64,000 nt of DNA from Tetramitus jugosus. Lineage: Eukaryota; Heterolobosea; Eutetramitea; Acrasida; Vahlkampfiidae. The stretch is taken from positions 124,001 through 188,000 of the forward strand of contig OW569391.1 of NCBI GenBank assembly GCA_937625935.1. Reading direction: 5' to 3'. The position numbers were made by a program, and so were the translations under genes. Below the pieces are notes generated by a model. It was not told the origin of the DNA. It made no database searches and saw nothing but the letters and a program-made list of their open reading frames with translations. Each line of letters opens with the position of its first letter. The stretch's first letter is position 1. Positions 61,096 through 64,000 of this stretch are shown piece by piece.

Positions 61096-63891
61096 TTAGA
61101 CCGAGATCTTGACGCTGTCTTTGTTGTTGAGGAAAACATTATACTTAATGACAGCTGCTTCCTCTCCAATAGCTTCCTGTTCTATTTCTAACGTCGATGA
61201 CGTTAGTATTCTGCAATTCTGACCTCGATAGACTTGGACTGCAATGTTTGCCAAGTTTCCAACAAATCCATTGTCAAGGAACTTTGCCACCGTGGAGTTA
61301 TAGCAAACCAGAACGCCAGCTCCTAAACTATTCTCAACACTATTCAAACTTATCTCAACAGCTTGACTATGATGACCGATGAGTATAGCTGGAGAGTCAC
61401 AATCCATGTGAAACGCAATCTTGTTACCCCTTAGTTCACTCTTCGTCTTGGCTCTCTCGAGTATCAGGCAACTTCCATTCTTCTGACTCTGAATTTCATT
61501 GAAAAAAATCTTACTCTGACAGTTGACTGTTTTGACACCATACAATTCATTGTGTGTCAATGTATTGTTTTCAATCACACCACAACAATCCATCATGAGT
61601 ATGACTCCTCCAGCATTTTGACAGAATTCATTGAGCTTCAATGAAAAAGAAGTCTTTGCTCCACATATACCGACCGCAGGGCACTCCTTAAAGTTTTCTA
61701 AAATTGAATTCTGGGTTACTTCAGCATGTGAATCAGAGATACATAATGACATTGTGTTGGAGCGGATGGTGTTTCCTTGCAGTTTAATTCGTCCCATATT
61801 GCCCACATATATCGCGACTTGTTCATGAAGGTAAAGAGTGTTACTTTCCATTGTTACATTAGAACAATTGATAACTACTCCCTTTTTGTTGCTATGTATA
61901 GTGTTATCTGTAAGTATTGCTCTAGAGTTGGCAATGTAAAGAGCATTGAAATTTCCATTAATTGTGTTTGATTTCACAACAATGTTGGTATCCTCGCATA
62001 TGTATAGTGCAATACCTTGTCCCTTAAGGTGATTAGATAGAGTGTTCTCACTGATAATTCCCCCAGATTTTGCGTAAACACCGATACCATTTGTTGAGTT
62101 GTTATGAACCCTATTACCTACAATATGAGCAGTGGAGGACACGAGAGAGATGGCATCCTCTGCTTGATGAGAGCCACTATCAACCTCGAATACTTTGCGA
62201 TTCCCACATATTTCATTTTTCTTGATAATAGGAGTACCATTTGAGCAATTAGTCATACAAATTCGTCCCTCTACAACACAGTTCTGAATAATAACATCGC
62301 AATCTATTATTTCCAAGATGAAGGGATGTTGAAGTTTTGAGATAAAACGAATTCCAGAGAACACGATACCCAATTGAGAGATGACAATTTTGTCGCCACG
62401 AACGATCGTTTGATTTTCGACACCACAGAACCGTATATTAGGACGAAGTACATGATAATTGTCACAAATTGGAAAAACACCTTCAGATAAATAGATCGTC
62501 ACGCTCTTTGCTTTCACATAATAATTCACAACTTGTAATGCATCTTCCAAGCAATGGAAAGTATTCTCAGCTTTTTCTTTGTACCCTATCATGTCCATCA
62601 AGAAAGTTCGCTTCTTCGGAGTCACATACAAGACAACATCATCCGTTGTTTCGTAGATAATAGGAGATGAAGAGTAAGTTGTTCCTCCAGGTGTTGAAGG
62701 TTCTCGAGGAGAACTGAGATAATATCCTATCTTTGGAGATGAAGACAGCTTACTCCCCCTTGGTGATGTTACGGAAACTTCCTTACAGGGCTGGATATCT
62801 CTCTTTTTCCCTACACTAATTGTCAGTCTCGGCGATCTTACTCGTGCTCCCTCATTCTCGGGTGTTCTGATTTCTTGGGAGTGAATCACTTGGTAGCAAA
62901 TCTTTTTGATTTGGTTCGCTGTGGGCCTTCTCTCTGCATGAAGGCTTAGCATCTTCGTTACTACAACAACTAATGTTTGATGATACGATTGTCGAGTGTT
63001 CTGGATCTCCTTAGCGAGTTGATCAAAAGTCCTCTTTTCACCACAACCATTTAACTCCCAAGCTATGTTTCGAGTCATACACAATGTCATCATCATGTAC
63101 GCAATACAGCCTAGAGAGAATATATCAACCTTAAAACCATACTTCTCCCTCATGTACATTTCTGGTGCCATCGTGTTTAAACTACCCACAAAAGAATGTC
63201 TCTTACTAACACTCTCTATTGTCTTGCTCAATCCGAAATCACCAATGACAACTTTAAGAGTCGATTCTGCTGTTGCCACAAAAATATTGGGCGGTTTCAA
63301 ATCTCTATGGGCCATCTTTTGAGAGTGAATGTATGATAGAGCATCACTAATATCGTATAGCACTTGGTATATTTGCTCCTGAGAAAAGAATCTCTTCTGG
63401 AAACGATACTGCGAGATGAGAATTGATAAATCGCCTAAAGTGTAAAGATCCATCGTGAAATAGAGGATATATTCTTCCTTCTCCTCCGAGATGTGCTCAT
63501 AGATATCATGAACTTTAACAACAGAAGGATGATCCAATTTCAAGCAGTTTTCTACCTCTCTTTTCGCTTGTCGCATTTCTTCCATGTCTTGGGCACAGAC
63601 TCGCTTCAATGCAAAATCAGTGTTGGTTTCTTCATGAACCACATGATACACATTGCCCTGAGCTCCATTTCCGAGCTTTCGTTTGACTGCGAATTGCTTG
63701 ACCAGCTCTTCATTTTGATAAACCAAGATTAATGGTCCCTGGAAATGAACGCTAGCCGTATAACTGGCAGGTTCAGGCTGATACTGAGAGGAAGAAACGG
63801 CGACAAGGCCGTTACTAGGTAGATGTAACGTTTTATTGTACATTCGCATTTTTTTGTTGGCAAAGCTTTTGTGTTGTTCACTGACCTTCAT
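61096..63891 (-). CDS. Protein kinase fused to right-handed beta-helix domain
   Basis: A 931-residue protein. The kinase domain (about residues 68-335) is complete: glycine loop GNGAQGNVY, ALKR lysine, HRDLKPPN catalytic loop, GDFG, and APEMY. It looks like a NEK/ULK-type Ser/Thr kinase. A Ser/Pro linker (phosphorylation-site rich, repeated SPR) leads to a C-terminal half of about 480 residues. That half is built from short repeats such as NxVHNNSTNGIGVYAKSGGIISENTLSNHLKGQGIALYICEDTNIVVKSNTI, the parallel beta-helix (PbH1/NosD-like, FBXO11-like) pattern. Such helices usually bind carbohydrate or substrate proteins. The role is unknown; kinase plus beta-helix is an uncommon architecture and seems intact here. 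The ATG is at 63889-63891. Confidence 0.85.
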   Translation of the reverse strand: MKVSEQHKSFANKKMRMYNKTLHLPSNGLVAVSSSQYQPEPASYTASVHFQGPLILVYQNEELVKQFAVKRKLGNGAQGNVYHVVHEETNTDFALKRVCAQDMEEMRQAKREVENCLKLDHPSVVKVHDIYEHISEEKEEYILYFTMDLYTLGDLSILISQYRFQKRFFSQEQIYQVLYDISDALSYIHSQKMAHRDLKPPNIFVATAESTLKVVIGDFGLSKTIESVSKRHSFVGSLNTMAPEMYMREKYGFKVDIFSLGCIAYMMMTLCMTRNIAWELNGCGEKRTFDQLAKEIQNTRQSYHQTLVVVVTKMLSLHAERRPTANQIKKICYQVIHSQEIRTPENEGARVRSPRLTISVGKKRDIQPCKEVSVTSPRGSKLSSSPKIGYYLSSPREPSTPGGTTYSSSPIIYETTDDVVLYVTPKKRTFLMDMIGYKEKAENTFHCLEDALQVVNYYVKAKSVTIYLSEGVFPICDNYHVLRPNIRFCGVENQTIVRGDKIVISQLGIVFSGIRFISKLQHPFILEIIDCDVIIQNCVVEGRICMTNCSNGTPIIKKNEICGNRKVFEVDSGSHQAEDAISLVSSTAHIVGNRVHNNSTNGIGVYAKSGGIISENTLSNHLKGQGIALYICEDTNIVVKSNTINGNFNALYIANSRAILTDNTIHSNKKGVVINCSNVTMESNTLYLHEQVAIYVGNMGRIKLQGNTIRSNTMSLCISDSHAEVTQNSILENFKECPAVGICGAKTSFSLKLNEFCQNAGGVILMMDCCGVIENNTLTHNELYGVKTVNCQSKIFFNEIQSQKNGSCLILERAKTKSELRGNKIAFHMDCDSPAILIGHHSQAVEISLNSVENSLGAGVLVCYNSTVAKFLDNGFVGNLANIAVQVYRGQNCRILTSSTLEIEQEAIGEEAAVIKYNVFLNNKDSVKISV

Positions 63892-64000
63892 GGTGAAGTA
63901 CTACTGGACACTTGACACACCGATCAAAACCAAAAAACAAAATTACTCGTCTTTTGTTTGATCAAGAACATTGGAGGATTCATCCTGTGGCGATCGTTCA
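63892..64000. other. 5' flank of kinase gene
   Basis: Presumed promoter and leader of the minus-strand kinase/beta-helix gene, cut by the window edge. No other feature is visible. Confidence 0.4.

Overview
The window is nuclear DNA of a heterolobosean amoeba, most likely a Naegleria species. It is AT-rich and very gene-dense. Genes have few short introns (36-240 nt, mostly GTATGT...AG), short intergenic spacers, CAA/AAC-rich 5' leaders, and poly-Gln/poly-Asn tracts inside proteins. Gene content is purely eukaryotic (ESCRT, HOPS, SNARE, eIF2B, PDI with an HDEL tail), and the RNA genes are a 5S rRNA and a tRNA-Pro(UGG). Species assignment is inference; no search was run.

Layout. 1-3 kb: a RhoGAP protein and GDP-mannose 4,6-dehydratase. 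3.4-5.4 kb: a Fanzor (eukaryotic TnpB-type RNA-guided nuclease) directly followed by a sequence that folds as two stems plus a pseudoknot, the expected guide-RNA scaffold; a 13-bp direct repeat brackets the unit. 5.5-10.6 kb: Vps39, a zeta/sigma-type longin subunit, eIF2B-beta. 10.8-12.5 kb: a 5S rRNA gene beside a GC-richer, frameshifted, repeat-flanked element of unknown class. 12.5-29 kb: F-box/SPRY protein, Vps4, an enolase-superfamily epimerase, a SMYD5-like protein, a Ras GTPase without CAAX, Vps37A, an HDEL PDI, tRNA-Pro, a SCAPER-like protein, a tail-anchored coiled-coil protein, and an F-box/pseudo-GTPase fusion with a CAAX-like end. 29.5-30.5 kb: ornithine decarboxylase antizyme split over two reading frames with a +1 frameshift site. 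31-47 kb: a Qc-SNARE, a PPR protein, TIP41, a SELENOF homologue, a nucleoside hydrolase, a C1A protease, a BRCT protein, a TPR protein, ALKBH8 and NOP9. 47-51.5 kb: three tandem F-box-like/LRR genes. 51.6-57 kb: a GCK-domain protein, a SIP5-type RING/UIM protein and a GATA-GATA-F-box fusion. 57.5-60.8 kb: a decayed MULE-like transposase with a PHD finger, plus other relics. 61-63.9 kb: a protein kinase fused to a right-handed beta-helix.

There is no operon logic, but membrane traffic is well represented (Vps39, longin subunit, Vps4, Vps37A, Qc-SNARE). The main candidates for an unusual system are the Fanzor with its putative guide RNA and flanking repeat, and the antizyme frameshift gene. Next come the domain fusions (F-box/pseudo-GTPase, GATA/F-box, kinase/beta-helix) and the unclassified element beside the 5S gene. 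Several starts were moved downstream to the first ATG, because the longest open frames begin at TTG or GTG. Exon boundaries were placed by splice consensus and protein continuity, without transcript evidence.
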